A stretch of DNA of 47,233 bases, taken from assembly GCF_016786355.1 (NCBI RefSeq), contig NZ_JADWYX010000014.1:68799-116031 (forward strand). The letters run 5' to 3'. Below the pieces are notes generated by a model. The model saw nothing but the letters and a program-made list of their open reading frames with translations. It was not told the DNA's origin and made no database searches. Below are positions 24,770 through 32,667 of this stretch, piece by piece (position 1 is the stretch's first letter; each line of letters starts with the position of its first letter). Source of the DNA: Frankia sp. AgB1.9 (GTDB taxonomy: Bacteria; Actinomycetota; Actinomycetes; Frankiales; Frankiaceae). Position numbers and translations under genes: made by a program.

Positions 24770-25606
24770 ATGGTGCACGACGACCGGCAGCGGACCGGTG
24801 ACCAGCCGATGCCCGGCATCCAGGCGCCGAAGGTGGCCGAGCTTGTAGCCGCGCAGCTACGGCGGCGGATCGTCACCGGCGAGCTCAGCGACGGCGCGGC
24901 GCTCCCACGCGAGGCGAACCTGCTCGACGAGTTCGGCGTCAGCAGGCCGAGCCTGCGTGAGGCGCTGCGGATCCTGGAGACCGAGGGCCTCGTGCGCATC
25001 CGGCGCGGGAACGTCGGCGGTGCCGTGGTCACCCGGCCCACGGCGACCAGCGCCGCCTATCACCTCGGCCTGACGCTGCGCGCGAACGAGGTCACCTGTG
25101 ACGACCTCGCGGTCGGCCGGCTCGCGATCGAGCCGACGTGCGCCGCTCTCGCGGCCGCCCTGCCCGATCGGCAGGCGATCGTCGACAGGCTCAACCGGCT
25201 CATCGACGAGAGCGAGGCCAGCGAGGCGGCCGCGGAGTTCCACGACGCGGCGCATGCCTTCCATCTGGGCCTCACCGAGCTGTGTGGCAACACCACCATG
25301 CGGCTGATCGCCGGGACGCTCGAGGCCGTCTGGAACGCGCAGGAGGACCGGGTGCTGCGGGCCGACTACCAGTCGGACCAGCGCGCCCGGCGGATGTCCA
25401 TCGCGTCGCACCGCCGCATCGTCGCCGCGATCGAGGCGGGCCGGGGCGACCAGGCGAGCCGCGAGATGAGCCGACATCTCGGTGACACGCACGACCTGAT
25501 GACCGCCAGGTACGGGTCCAGCGTGATCGAGCTGCCGGCGCCCGCGTCCCTGAGCAATCTGCGCGCCGTCAGCGGGCCTTCCCTCGCGGGCGCGTCCACT
25601 CGTTGA
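24770..25606 (+). CDS. FadR-subfamily GntR transcriptional regulator
   Basis: The protein is 278 residues. Its N-terminal winged helix (about 22-90) reads AAQLRRRIVTGELSDGAALPREANLLDEFGVSRPSLREALRILETEGLVRIRRG. The C-terminal FCD domain is all-helical, with the metal-binding pattern D...H...H: EFHDAAHAFHLGL and later SHRRIVAAIEAG. The ATG at 24770 has GGGAG 14 nt upstream; an ATG at 24809 is an alternative. It precedes the TauD-like dioxygenase by 110 bp on the same strand and probably controls it. FCD regulators usually bind carboxylic acids. Confidence 0.9.
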   Translation: MVHDDRQRTGDQPMPGIQAPKVAELVAAQLRRRIVTGELSDGAALPREANLLDEFGVSRPSLREALRILETEGLVRIRRGNVGGAVVTRPTATSAAYHLGLTLRANEVTCDDLAVGRLAIEPTCAALAAALPDRQAIVDRLNRLIDESEASEAAAEFHDAAHAFHLGLTELCGNTTMRLIAGTLEAVWNAQEDRVLRADYQSDQRARRMSIASHRRIVAAIEAGRGDQASREMSRHLGDTHDLMTARYGSSVIELPAPASLSNLRAVSGPSLAGASTR

Positions 25607-25666
25607 CCGACGGAACAGCCATGACGCAAGGCCGACCCGAGAACCAGGACAGCCGGTCGGGAATCA

Positions 25667-25691
25667 CCGTTCGGGATCGAGTCCCGAACGG
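25667..25691 (+). promoter_or_regulatory. Perfect hairpin in leader of dioxygenase gene
   Basis: CCGTTCGGGA pairs perfectly with TCCCGAACGG around a 5-nt loop, ending 24 nt before the ATG at 25716. No U-run follows. It may be an operator palindrome for the FadR-type protein or an RNA element affecting translation of the dioxygenase. Confidence 0.5.
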
Positions 25692-25715
25692 GCCAGCGAA
25701 GAAAGGCGCGGGTAC

Positions 25716-26666
25716 ATGAGCACGATCACCGTCAAGGACCTGCAGGACGGCCTGCCGTTCGGTGCGCGGATTTCCGGCGTGACCTCGGCCGCGCTGGCGG
25801 ACGAGGCCGTGCGGCAGGAGATCGCCGACACCTTCGAACGCCGCGGCGTGATCGTCTTCGAGGACGTGGAGCCGAGTACCGAGCTTCAGGTGCGGATCAG
25901 CAACGTCTTCGGCCCGCTGAAGGACCACCCGAGCAAGACCACCACCCGAGTCGACGCGGAGCGGTGGCCGGGTGTGATCGCGATCAGCGCGACCCCCGAC
26001 ATGTGCATCGTCGAGATCGACGGCAAGCCGCGCATCAGCTGGCAGCCCTGGCACTTCGACCACTGCTACAACGACGAGCTCAACCGGGCCGGCGTCCTGC
26101 GCGCGGTGACGGTCGCGCCGGATGACGGCCTGACCGGGTTCGCCGACGGTATCCAGATCTGGAACGACCTGCCCGCCGAGGCGAAGGCCGCCGCCGACGA
26201 CCTGAACGTCATCTACACCCTCGACCTGCTGTACCCGCATCAGCGTTTCGGGCTTCCCGCGTCGTTCAAGGAGCTTCGGCCCTACGCGAATGCCGAGCAG
26301 ATCCTGCAGAACGCCGCCGCGCTGCCTCGCGCCATTCACCCTGCCGTGTGGACGCGCCAGACCGGGGAGAAGGTCATGCACCTCTCGCCGTACATGGCGG
26401 TGGGCTTCGAGGGACAGGAGACGCCGGACGGCGAGGAGAAGTTCCACTACCTCTGGGCCGAGGTCCTGAAGGTGATCCGTCCCTACTGGCACAGCTGGAA
26501 GACGACGGACATGCTCATCTGGGACAACTGGCGCATGCTGCACGAGGCCGGCGGATGCGACCCGAGCCTCGACCGCGTCATGCACCGGACCACGATCAGG
26601 GGTGACTACGGCCTGGGCCGCTTCGAGGGCGGCGTGAAGGTCGGCGCGACCACCTCGGCAATGTGA
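25716..26666 (+). CDS. TauD/TfdA-family Fe(II)/2-oxoglutarate dioxygenase
   Basis: The 316-residue enzyme has the facial-triad HxD in QPWHFDHCYNDELN (His and Asp). The distal His lies in the C-terminal VMHRTTIRGD, followed by the 2-oxoglutarate-binding Arg. Upstream sequence such as LPFGARISGVTSAALADEAVRQEI and RGVIVFEDVEPSTELQ is typical of TauD-type enzymes. The ATG at 25716 follows GAAAGG by 10 nt. It would hydroxylate or cleave a small substrate such as a sulphonate or an aryloxyacid; none can be assigned. The FadR-type regulator upstream suggests a catabolic, acid-responsive unit. Confidence 0.88.
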   Translation: MSTITVKDLQDGLPFGARISGVTSAALADEAVRQEIADTFERRGVIVFEDVEPSTELQVRISNVFGPLKDHPSKTTTRVDAERWPGVIAISATPDMCIVEIDGKPRISWQPWHFDHCYNDELNRAGVLRAVTVAPDDGLTGFADGIQIWNDLPAEAKAAADDLNVIYTLDLLYPHQRFGLPASFKELRPYANAEQILQNAAALPRAIHPAVWTRQTGEKVMHLSPYMAVGFEGQETPDGEEKFHYLWAEVLKVIRPYWHSWKTTDMLIWDNWRMLHEAGGCDPSLDRVMHRTTIRGDYGLGRFEGGVKVGATTSAM

Positions 26667-26758
26667 CGCGAAGCGTAGCCGCCTTACGCCGTGTGCGCTA
26701 CGCCGTGTGCGTTCAGAATGGGCAGTCGTCGTGGTGGACCTGCTCGGCTGCCCATTCC

Positions 26759-27544
26759 TCACACGAGCGTCCGCAAGCGGTGGGTGGTCTCAGGGTCGGC
26801 GGGGTAGAAGGCCTCGATCGTGAGTTCGTCGACCGTGACGTCGCCGGCGGTCTCGACCTTCGCCGCGATGGAGAAGAACGAAAGTTCGCCTGCCTCGTGC
26901 CGGAGCCGCAGCGGCAGCACGACGTTGCTGGGCGCCAACGTCGAGTCGGTCCCGCCGGGGTAGCCGGCGAGCTCGTCGTGCAGTTCCTTTAGCCGCTCGT
27001 CCCCGGTCTCGCCGGCCCGCCGACGCACCTGACCCAGCAGGTGCGCGCGCCATTGCGCGAGGTTCGCGATCCGCGGCGCCATCCCGTGCGGATGCAGACT
27101 CAGCCGCAGTACGTTCACCGGCGGCCTGAGGAGATGCGGAGCGCACCCGGCGGTGATGACGCCGACCGCGGCGTTCGCGTCCAGGAGCTCCCACCACCGG
27201 TTGATCACCAGAGCCGGGCATGGCTCGTGCCCGGAGAGCACGAGGCGCAGCGCCGTCCGCACGCTCGCGAGTTCCGGCTCATCAAGCCCACGCTGCGGGT
27301 ACGCGGGTGCGTAGCCGCCTGCCAGGAGCAACAGGTTGCGTTCCCGCAGCGGAACCTCGAGGCGCTCGCTGAGCCTGAGGATCATCTCCGGTGTCGGGCG
27401 GGACCGTCCTGTCTCCACGAAGCTGAGGTGGCGCGTCGATATCTCGGCCTGGTTGGACAGCTCGAGCTGGCTCAGCCGTCGCCGTTCGCGCCAGTCGCGC
27501 AGGAGCTGACCGACCGGGCGGTTGGGTAGCGCGGTGACGCTCAT
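26759..27544 (-). CDS. XRE-family regulator with MmyB-like ligand-binding domain
   Basis: From the ATG at 27544 the product is 261 residues. The helix-turn-helix is LLRDWRERRRLSQLELSNQAEISTRHLSFVETGRSRPT (about 13-50). The C-terminal part contains CPALVINRWWELLDANAAVGVI and ANVLRLSLHP-like sequence (VNVLRLSLHPHGMAPRIANL), which matches the MmyB-like domain reported to bind fatty acids in actinobacteria. Two palindromes just upstream of its start face the divergent NTF2-like gene, so it probably represses both. A start at 27604 would put coding sequence over the operators and was rejected. Confidence 0.9.
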   Translation of the reverse strand: MSVTALPNRPVGQLLRDWRERRRLSQLELSNQAEISTRHLSFVETGRSRPTPEMILRLSERLEVPLRERNLLLLAGGYAPAYPQRGLDEPELASVRTALRLVLSGHEPCPALVINRWWELLDANAAVGVITAGCAPHLLRPPVNVLRLSLHPHGMAPRIANLAQWRAHLLGQVRRRAGETGDERLKELHDELAGYPGGTDSTLAPSNVVLPLRLRHEAGELSFFSIAAKVETAGDVTVDELTIEAFYPADPETTHRLRTLV

Positions 27545-27578
27545 CCGGCAACCGTATCGCCCACTCGCGGGCCCGCGA

Positions 27579-27618
27579 TTACCTCGGAGGTAACGAGATC
27601 GCATTACCTCCGAGGGAA
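27579..27618. promoter_or_regulatory. Twin operators between XRE and NTF2-like genes
   Basis: TTACCTCGGAGGTAA (27579-27593) is a perfect odd palindrome, and TTACCTCCGAGGGAA (27604-27618) is a close copy. Their centres are 25 bp apart. They lie 35-75 bp from the XRE start and upstream of the NTF2-like start at 27691, as expected for a repressor controlling a divergent pair. Confidence 0.72.
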
Positions 27619-27690
27619 TAGACCTTTCCTGTTGCCGCCGGCAGGATCGTCGTCGACCGATGAAAATCCGGTGGTGAAAGGAAAATCGCA

Positions 27691-28044
27691 GTGTCTGACC
27701 TCGTTGACCGTTACCTGGCGTGCTGGAACGAGACCGACGCCGACACCCGTCGTGCTCTGATCGACCGCCATTGGAGCGCCGATCCCAGCTACGTCGACCC
27801 GCTGGCGCACGTCCAGGGCCGGGACGCGTTGGCCGCGACCATCGCCGCCGTCCAGAGCCAGTTCCCTGACTTCGTCTTCTCGCCGGCCGGCCCGATCGAC
27901 ACCCACCACAACGTCGCGCGGTTCACCTGGGGCCTGGGACCCGAGGGTGCCGAGCCGGTCGTGGTCGGCTTCGACGTCGTCGTCACCGATGCCGACGGGC
28001 GCATCGAGCGGGTGCTTGGCTTCCTCGACCGCGTGCCCGGCTGA
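27691..28044 (+). CDS. NTF2-like/SnoaL-fold protein
   Basis: The 117-residue protein starts at GTG 27691, with GGTGAAAGGAAA upstream as a ribosome-binding site. VDRYLACWNETDADTRRALIDRHWSADPSYVDPLAHVQGRDAL is the standard N-terminus of the NTF2-like superfamily (SnoaL-like polyketide cyclase fold). It ends GFDVVVTDADGRIERVLGFLD, with the usual final strand pair. Members isomerise or bind small hydrophobic molecules; this one is probably controlled by the divergent XRE repressor. No catalytic Asp/His pair can be assigned with certainty. Confidence 0.87.
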   Translation: MSDLVDRYLACWNETDADTRRALIDRHWSADPSYVDPLAHVQGRDALAATIAAVQSQFPDFVFSPAGPIDTHHNVARFTWGLGPEGAEPVVVGFDVVVTDADGRIERVLGFLDRVPG

Positions 28045-28340
28045 CCTTCCTGGCCGTCCCGATCAGCTGACCACGCTCGTCTCTCGTTGACGTTCGGCCG
28101 GCTCAGACCCGGCCAGAGACGATGGGCCGGTCTCCCGAGTGGTGTTCGCGGCGGCCAGCATTGCGAGGACGGCGCCGCCGTGCCTTCGGCCCTGACCTGG
28201 ACGGAAGATCCCGTTTTCGGGTCAGGGCCGGCGGACGGGGCGTCCCTACGGTATCGAGGAGACTCGGCGAAGGCAGTCTTCGCACGGATGGGCAGGAGCT
28301 CGCGGGCGAAGCTGCTGGGTCGGCGGACTGGGCGGCCTCC
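28045..28340. other. Degraded intergenic sequence
   Basis: About 300 bp without an intact gene. It probably contains the eroded N-terminal half of the DUF664-type gene whose tail follows, but no frame carries recognisable family sequence here. Confidence 0.35.
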
Positions 28341-28625
28341 CTGCTCGGCCTGGACGAGTCCGCATGCGACGGCTACGCCACCGGTGACGACGGCAGTTTC
28401 GTTGTCGCCGACGGCGAGACGCTGGCCGACGTGATCGCCGAGTTCGAGCGTGCCAGCGAGCGTTCCCGCGTGATCGCCGCCGACTTCGAACTCGACGACA
28501 CCAGGGCGCACCCCCGCGCCGGCGATGTCAGCCTGCGGTCTGTCTACCTGCTCCTGATCGAGGACTTCGCCCGTCACGCCGGCCATGGTGACATTCTCCG
28601 AGAACAAATCACCGCCGCACGATAG
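28341..28625 (+). pseudogene. C-terminal remnant of a DUF664 (DinB-like) protein
   Basis: From about 28341 the frame reads LGLDESACDGYATGDDGSFVVADGET. It continues with LADVIAEFERASERSRVIAA and VSLRSVYLLLIEDFARHAGHGDILREQI. The last part is the conserved end of actinobacterial DUF664/mini-circle proteins (usual pattern slRwvllHliEEyARHxGHaDilRE). The family is about 170 residues, but the N-terminal half is missing and the upstream frame is unrelated Arg-rich sequence. One metal-ligand His of the family is replaced by Leu (YLLLIED). I read it as a decayed gene. A divergent homologue with an unusual N-terminus is possible but less likely. Confidence 0.6.
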
Positions 28626-28679
28626 GCGTTGGCAATGGGGGGAGGGTCTTTCCCTCGGCGCTGAGCCCGGCGACGGCCG

Positions 28680-28925
28680 TGTCCGACGGCTCTTGAGCAT
28701 CTCGACCAGTGCGTAGCCGGGATCGGCCTTGATGGGCAAGGGCGCCGACGTCCGTGACAAGCTCCTCGACTCGGTCGGCGACGACCGCGACGAACAGCGT
28801 CTCCTTGGTCGGAAGTGTCGATGCACCGTGCCCGCGTCCCCCGGCTCGGCGCGCGATCTCGTCCAGGGGAACAACGAGCCCCTCGACGGCGAACGGCTCC
28901 CGCGCGAGTGCCGCCGGGGTCCCGA
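28680..28925 (-). pseudogene. Frameshifted TetR-regulator remnant
   Basis: On the minus strand, TetR signatures are spread over two frames. One frame has LAREPFAVEGLVVPLDEIARRAG and later PTKETLFVAVVADRVEELV. The other supplies the missing GDAGTVHRHF between them and DPGYALVEML afterwards. Together they reconstruct a TetR DNA-binding domain with at least two indels, followed by loss of most of the ligand domain. It converges with the DUF664 remnant; both form a decay zone. It is non-functional as read, unless the sequence has local errors. Confidence 0.65.
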
Positions 28926-28978
28926 CTGCTCGAATATGTGTTTGCCCGTTGGGCCGCGAGCCGGGACACTCAGATGCT

Positions 28979-29503
28979 GTGGACCTGGGGATCTCTGGTT
29001 TCAAGCCGTCCTTCCTGGTCGGCATCGAGGCGGTTCGGCAGGCGCATGGATCACATCTGGCGATGCTCGCTGGTAGGCCGCTGACGGGGTTCGCCGTGGT
29101 GCGCTACGTCGAGGACGGGGAGTGGTTCGCAGACTGCCCGGTGGTGCTGGATTTCGACGGTGTCCAGGTCGACGTGTGCCACAGCTACCTCGACAAGCTC
29201 TCGCTGGGCTGGGACACCATCGACACCACGGCGGCCATCACCGGGTGGGAGGGGCTCGAATTCACCCCGGCGTGGTCCCACCGCGATGAACGCCTAGAAC
29301 CGTTCGTCGGCCAGGAACTGCGCGAGGTCGCGCTGCTTGAGTGGCGGCCAGCGGAGTTCGACATGGCGGCTGGAACGGTGGCGGTCGAGTTCGTCTTCGC
29401 CGGGGACTGCCTGCAGATCTCCAACGGCCTTGACGAGAACCGCATCGAGGTCGGTCCGACGCACCCGGATTACCGTCGACACCGGCTTGCTGCTGCTTCG
29501 TGA
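28979..29503 (+). CDS. Conserved hypothetical protein (actinobacterial type)
   Basis: The product is 174 residues from GTG 28979. The sequence begins GISGFKPSFLVGIEAVRQAHG and contains LTGFAVVRYVEDGEWFADCPVVLDFDGVQVDVCHSYLDKLSLGWDTID, then VGQELREVALLEWR and VAVEFVFAGDCLQISNGLDEN. The alternating pattern of strands with conserved W, D and F resembles small cytosolic beta-proteins in Streptomyces and Frankia that sit near toxin/immunity or regulatory genes. I do not recognise a named family. There is no signal peptide or membrane helix. An earlier in-frame start exists, but its extra sequence is low-complexity. Confidence 0.65.
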   Translation: MDLGISGFKPSFLVGIEAVRQAHGSHLAMLAGRPLTGFAVVRYVEDGEWFADCPVVLDFDGVQVDVCHSYLDKLSLGWDTIDTTAAITGWEGLEFTPAWSHRDERLEPFVGQELREVALLEWRPAEFDMAAGTVAVEFVFAGDCLQISNGLDENRIEVGPTHPDYRRHRLAAAS

Positions 29504-29598
29504 GGACCTCGACGGCGCAGCGGAAAGCTACGCGCAGGCGCGTGCCCTGCTGCGGTCTGCGGACGGTCGATGTCCGTATGTGGTGCCGGAGGCCCTGA

Positions 29599-30705
29599 TT
29601 GGCGACGAAATCCTTGGGCACCCCCGCCCCACCGCCTGGTGGCCCACCGCCCTACCACGGGGCCGCCAGGAGGGTGCGTTCCGAGGACCAGGCGATGATG
29701 ATCAGCTTCGCGGCCATCGCCGCGGTTGCGGTCCTGTTGGTCGCCCTGGTTGCCTGGTACTTCGCCCAGATCCGCGCGGAACGGGCCAGGGCGACCGCGG
29801 TGGCGGTGGGCCAGGTCGTCGCTGTCGATTCCGCGACGAAGCCCGGGGGGTCGGACTGGATCCGCGTCCGGTGGAACGACAACACGGGCAGAGAACATCA
29901 AGAAGGATTCTCCGGGTCCGAGTCGACGTTTCCCGTCGGGTCGACGTTTCCCGTCGCGTACGACCCCACCAACCCGACTCCACACGGGTATCCAGTGGAT
30001 CCACGAGCCGAAGACCCCGGGAACCAGACTCCGATCGTGATCATCGTCGCGGTGATGTCATTTCTTTCCCTCGTTGCGCCGTTGTTCGATTGTTTCGTCC
30101 GGCTCGACATGCGTCTGCCCGCGCGGACAGACATAGGCCTCGCGACGGCATGGTCTGTCAGCGTTCCAATGAACCGAGGCGGCCGTCTACCACTGCCCTG
30201 TTTCTATGTTCAGCTGACAGACCCTGGCGGCTTCACCACCAGTTGGCGCAGGGTGATGTGGAGTCCGGCGCTTGAACGGCTCGGCCGTGGGGTGCCCGTC
30301 GCCGTGCACAAGAAAGACCGGGGTGTGCCCGTAGGCCGCGGCACCGGTCGCCCCGTCCTCGTTCTACCGGACGGTTCGCGGCTGATGCAGGCCAGCCTCT
30401 TCGGCCGTGGACTGTGGCCGGCCAGTTGGTTGACCCCGCTGGCCACGCCCGCTGGCGGTCGATCCCACGTCTCGTACTCCGGTCGAGGCGCCCGAGGGCT
30501 GCGCTACGCCGTCACGGGGCTGCTCCTCGGGTGCCTCACCGACTGCCTCGTGTACATCGTGGCCAGCGCGGTCCACGGTGGCGCCCTCGGCAGTCTCGGG
30601 GTGATCCTTCCTCTGATCGCCGCCGGTTCCCTGCTTGGCTCGGCCCTGGCGGTGTATGCCTGGGCTCTCGCCGGCGCACCGCCCGACATCCCCGCCACGG
30701 AGTAA
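29599..30705 (+). CDS. Membrane protein, DUF3592-like
   Basis: The 368-residue protein has a Pro-rich start (PAPPPGGPPPYHG) and helices at about 33-58 (MMISFAAIAAVAVLLVALVAW), 145-165, 305-325 and 335-358. The two extracytoplasmic-type beta segments (ATAVAVGQVVAVDSATKPGG..RVRWNDNTGREHQEGF and LPLPCFYVQLTDPGGFTT) resemble DUF3592-like domains. That domain reads 'vtGtVv...V.y.d..G...' in many actinobacterial and other membrane proteins of unknown role. Residues STFPVGSTFPVA come from an 18-bp tandem duplication at 29923-29958. The upstream gap of 95 bp has no clear promoter. Confidence 0.6.
   Translation: MATKSLGTPAPPPGGPPPYHGAARRVRSEDQAMMISFAAIAAVAVLLVALVAWYFAQIRAERARATAVAVGQVVAVDSATKPGGSDWIRVRWNDNTGREHQEGFSGSESTFPVGSTFPVAYDPTNPTPHGYPVDPRAEDPGNQTPIVIIVAVMSFLSLVAPLFDCFVRLDMRLPARTDIGLATAWSVSVPMNRGGRLPLPCFYVQLTDPGGFTTSWRRVMWSPALERLGRGVPVAVHKKDRGVPVGRGTGRPVLVLPDGSRLMQASLFGRGLWPASWLTPLATPAGGRSHVSYSGRGARGLRYAVTGLLLGCLTDCLVYIVASAVHGGALGSLGVILPLIAAGSLLGSALAVYAWALAGAPPDIPATE
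29923..29958 (+). repeat. 18-bp tandem duplication inside membrane protein gene
   Basis: TCGACGTTTCCCGTCGGG at 29923 is followed by a copy at 29941 with one difference near its end. It adds one six-residue unit (STFPV plus Gly or Ala) to the periplasmic-side loop without shifting frame. Confidence 0.85.
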
Positions 30706-30912
30706 CGCGCGGTTCGATGCCTCGGCGGCACCCGCCGATCACCCGGCACCCGCGGCGACGCATGAGAGCCGGCAACTCGCCCGCACGCCCGGAACACGGC
30801 TCGGCTTCTTCCACGGGACGGGAGCGACCAACCCGCGGTCCTGATGCGACGGCGGCCCGACCCATCACGGGGATCGCGGACTGGTCGACAGAGCAGCCGA
30901 AGCCCGTCGTGC

Positions 30913-31482
30913 CTAACGGACGGGGCGTTCAAAGGTGATCAGGAGCCCGGCGACGCCGCCGGGGCCGGCCCAGCCCTTGACGTCGACGGCCGTGAGGCCC
31001 TTCAAATGCCAACCTTCTCGTGCATGCTGGGTGAGTAGCCGCTCGAGCTTGCTTTTTGACATCTTGTCGCCGATCAGGCTCTCGCGAAGCTTGACGACCT
31101 TGTACTCGTAGTGAGTAATCGCGGGCGGTGCAGGTGGCGGCGGCGGTCCACCGGGCACCGAACCGGGCGAGCCCGCGCCATCCTCATCAGGATGGGCGTA
31201 GGGGTCGGGTCTGACGCGACCTCGCGGATCGCCGTCAGACCGGTCGCGGGAGTATCGATCGCGCGAGTGCCGGTCGCCCAAGTGCCGATCATCCGAGGAC
31301 GGATCGCGCGAGTACCGATCACCCGAGTGCCGATGGCCCGAGTTCCGATCGTGGCCGTGCCGATCGCGCGAGGACTGATCGTCCAAGTTGTGATCGCCCC
31401 GCGACCGTTCGGCAGTGCTTCCGCATGCGCCCCGCTCGAACGGAGACGCCACCAGCCGGGCGCTGACAACGGCGCTACGCAC
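30913..31482 (-). CDS. DUF4177-domain protein with His/Asp/Arg repeat region
   Basis: The GTG at 31482 is chosen because AGGAGG precedes it by 8 nt; a GTG at 31491 overlaps that ribosome-binding site. The product is 189 residues. Residues about 30-85 are a pentapeptide-like low-complexity run (SRDRH, GHDRN, SGHRH, SGDRY, and so on), encoded by a 15-bp DNA minisatellite. A Pro-rich linker follows. The last 65 residues are a compact domain (HYEYKVVKLRESLIGDK, LERLLTQHAREGWHLKGL, VAGLLITFERPV) that matches the short DUF4177 fold. The function is unknown. The charged repeat probably forms a disordered, possibly metal- or nucleic-acid-binding tail. Confidence 0.7.
   Translation of the reverse strand: MRSAVVSARLVASPFERGACGSTAERSRGDHNLDDQSSRDRHGHDRNSGHRHSGDRYSRDPSSDDRHLGDRHSRDRYSRDRSDGDPRGRVRPDPYAHPDEDGAGSPGSVPGGPPPPPAPPAITHYEYKVVKLRESLIGDKMSKSKLERLLTQHAREGWHLKGLTAVDVKGWAGPGGVAGLLITFERPVR
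31245..31394 (+). repeat. 15-bp minisatellite, ten units
   Basis: Ten consecutive 15-bp units of consensus CGCCCGAGTGCCGAT, each ending in GAT or GGT, run from 31245 to 31394 with a decayed eleventh unit after. Because the period is divisible by three, it codes in-frame for a five-residue repeat in the DUF4177 gene on the minus strand. Copy-number change would alter tail length without frameshift. Confidence 0.85.
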
Positions 31483-31882
31483 CAGCGGCACCTCCTACGA
31501 CGCTCGTCGCCATCGGCTCACCTGCCAGGGCCGCCGCGAGATCCGCCTCCCGTTCACCTATCTGGGGGCGGACGATCGCGCGGGGCCCAACTACACCGGC
31601 CAGGCTGCCGTGCACTCCTTCTATACCAGGTCGAATATTGACTCGAAGTGACGGAAACGCTCCTCCAATCAGTGACCGAGCGCGCCCCGCCTTCGAGGCC
31701 GCGCGGAGCCGACTCCACGGAGCGTGCGCAACCGCGTGTGGCCGATCTGAGGCCAAAGACCGGCACGGCGCGAGACGGCGCATTCGTTGGCCACACCAAC
31801 GGTTGGTGACGCCAGACGGATGTGCCTACAGGGCAGTCGCATACGCCATCACTAGGCCGTAGTCGGTAGACTGCGGCAGCCC

Positions 31883-31959
31883 GGGGCGGTAGCTCAGCCG
31901 GTCAGAGCAGGGGACTCATAATCCTCCGGTCGTGGGTTCGAGCCCCACCCGCCCCACCA
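31883..31959 (+). tRNA. tRNA with anticodon CAU (Met or lysidine-type Ile2)
   Basis: The acceptor stem GGGGCGG (31883-31889) pairs with CCGCCCC (31949-31955). The D-arm is AGCTCAG..AGAGC, the anticodon loop reads CTCATAA, and the T-arm is GTGGGTTCGAGCCCCAC. CCA is encoded at 31957-31959. The CAU anticodon could be elongator Met or Ile2 with lysidine; features of initiator tRNA are absent. The 3' half serves as an attachment site for integrative elements (exact copies at 40852 and 43898), leaving this copy intact. Confidence 0.95.
31915..31957 (+). repeat. attL-type core 1 (3' half of tRNA)
   Basis: This is the 43-bp sequence from the anticodon loop to the first C of CCA. It recurs without change at 40852-40894 and 43898-43940. 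Identity that ends within the tRNA's 3' end is the classic sign of tyrosine-integrase insertion, which regenerates the tRNA. Confidence 0.88.
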
Positions 31960-32270
31960 GCCGACCCTTGGGTGGGTGGCGCATGCCGCCTGGCCTGGGC
32001 GTTTGGCGGTTTTCATGTCAGAATTTACGATCTTATTTACATGATCGTTACATCAACGGTGTCCTGACCTGCGGGTTCGACTCCGGTCGTGGCGCGCGAG
32101 TCCCCGGCCGGAACGTGCCGCCGCCCAGCGGTGAGGCGGCCGCTGCGCCGACCGCGTGGGCACGCCGGATGGACGCGGTGGCCGCACCCGAACGATTCTT
32201 CGACATCGGTGCATCGGACCGAGCTCCCCCGCGGCGGCCATTTTCCCGCGATGGAGGTGCCGGACAGGGT

Positions 32271-32480
32271 CTATGTCCACCGTTCGCTGCGACGATCGAG
32301 CGCGCCGTGGGTGTCGCTGCGGAGCTGCGTGACCAAGCCCCGGGCCGTGGCCGCGCCGACGGCGAGCCGCTTTCTCAGGTTTTCGGCCGAGATCGGTCGC
32401 TGGTGCTGTTGCCAGTGCAGGACGTCCTCAGCGCGCGCCCGATGCAAAAGGTCCTGCCGCCGGGCCTGGTCCTGCCCGGC
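32271..32480 (-). pseudogene. 3'-end fragment of a DUF2637-type (Spd-like) gene
   Basis: The minus frame contains RRQDLLHRARAEDVLHWQQH, QRPISAENLRKRLAVGAATA and RGLVTQLRSDTHGALD. This equals the C-terminal helix-turn-helix-like tail of the DUF2637 protein at 35872-36675 with only three changes in 56 residues. No membrane part precedes it, so it is a truncated duplicate. Its DNA matches 35895-36067 over 173 ungapped bases, flanking the NTPase gene as a direct repeat. Confidence 0.78.
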
Positions 32481-32613
32481 CGCTGATGGCGCACCCGCTG
32501 GGGGAACGTCCTTCCGTGCTGGCCGGCGGTCGGGCCGATTCTGGTCGGGCTCTTGGCCGCAGAGTCCCCGTTCATCGTTGCCCTTGGCCGCTCGATCGGT
32601 CGAAGCGTACCGA

Positions 32614-32643
32614 TTGACGCCACGGCGGGCAGACAGACTGGTT
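32614..32643 (+). promoter_or_regulatory. Weak promoter candidate for the NTPase/repeat gene
   Basis: TTGACG occurs at 32614-32619, with TGGTTC (32638-32643) as a poor -10 after 18 bp. Transcription would start about 15-20 nt before the GTG at 32668. Only the -35 is convincing. Confidence 0.25.
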
Positions 32644-32667
32644 CTGTGGGGGTGCGAAGATGCCCGC

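Noticed and set aside
31245..31394. CRISPR array
   Set aside because: Units are 15 bp and contiguous with no spacers, so this is a coding minisatellite. No cas gene is present in the window.
31111..31641. Plus-strand frame with RVPI-type repeats over the minisatellite
   Set aside because: Its apparent repeats only mirror the 15-bp DNA array. The minus-strand frame ends in a recognisable DUF4177 domain.
32089..32667. N-terminal extension of the NTPase protein by 193 residues
   Set aside because: This stretch reads as Arg/Ser-rich sequence and is the antisense of the DUF2637 fragment. A parallel frame occurs opposite the intact DUF2637 gene at 35915, showing it is a shadow.
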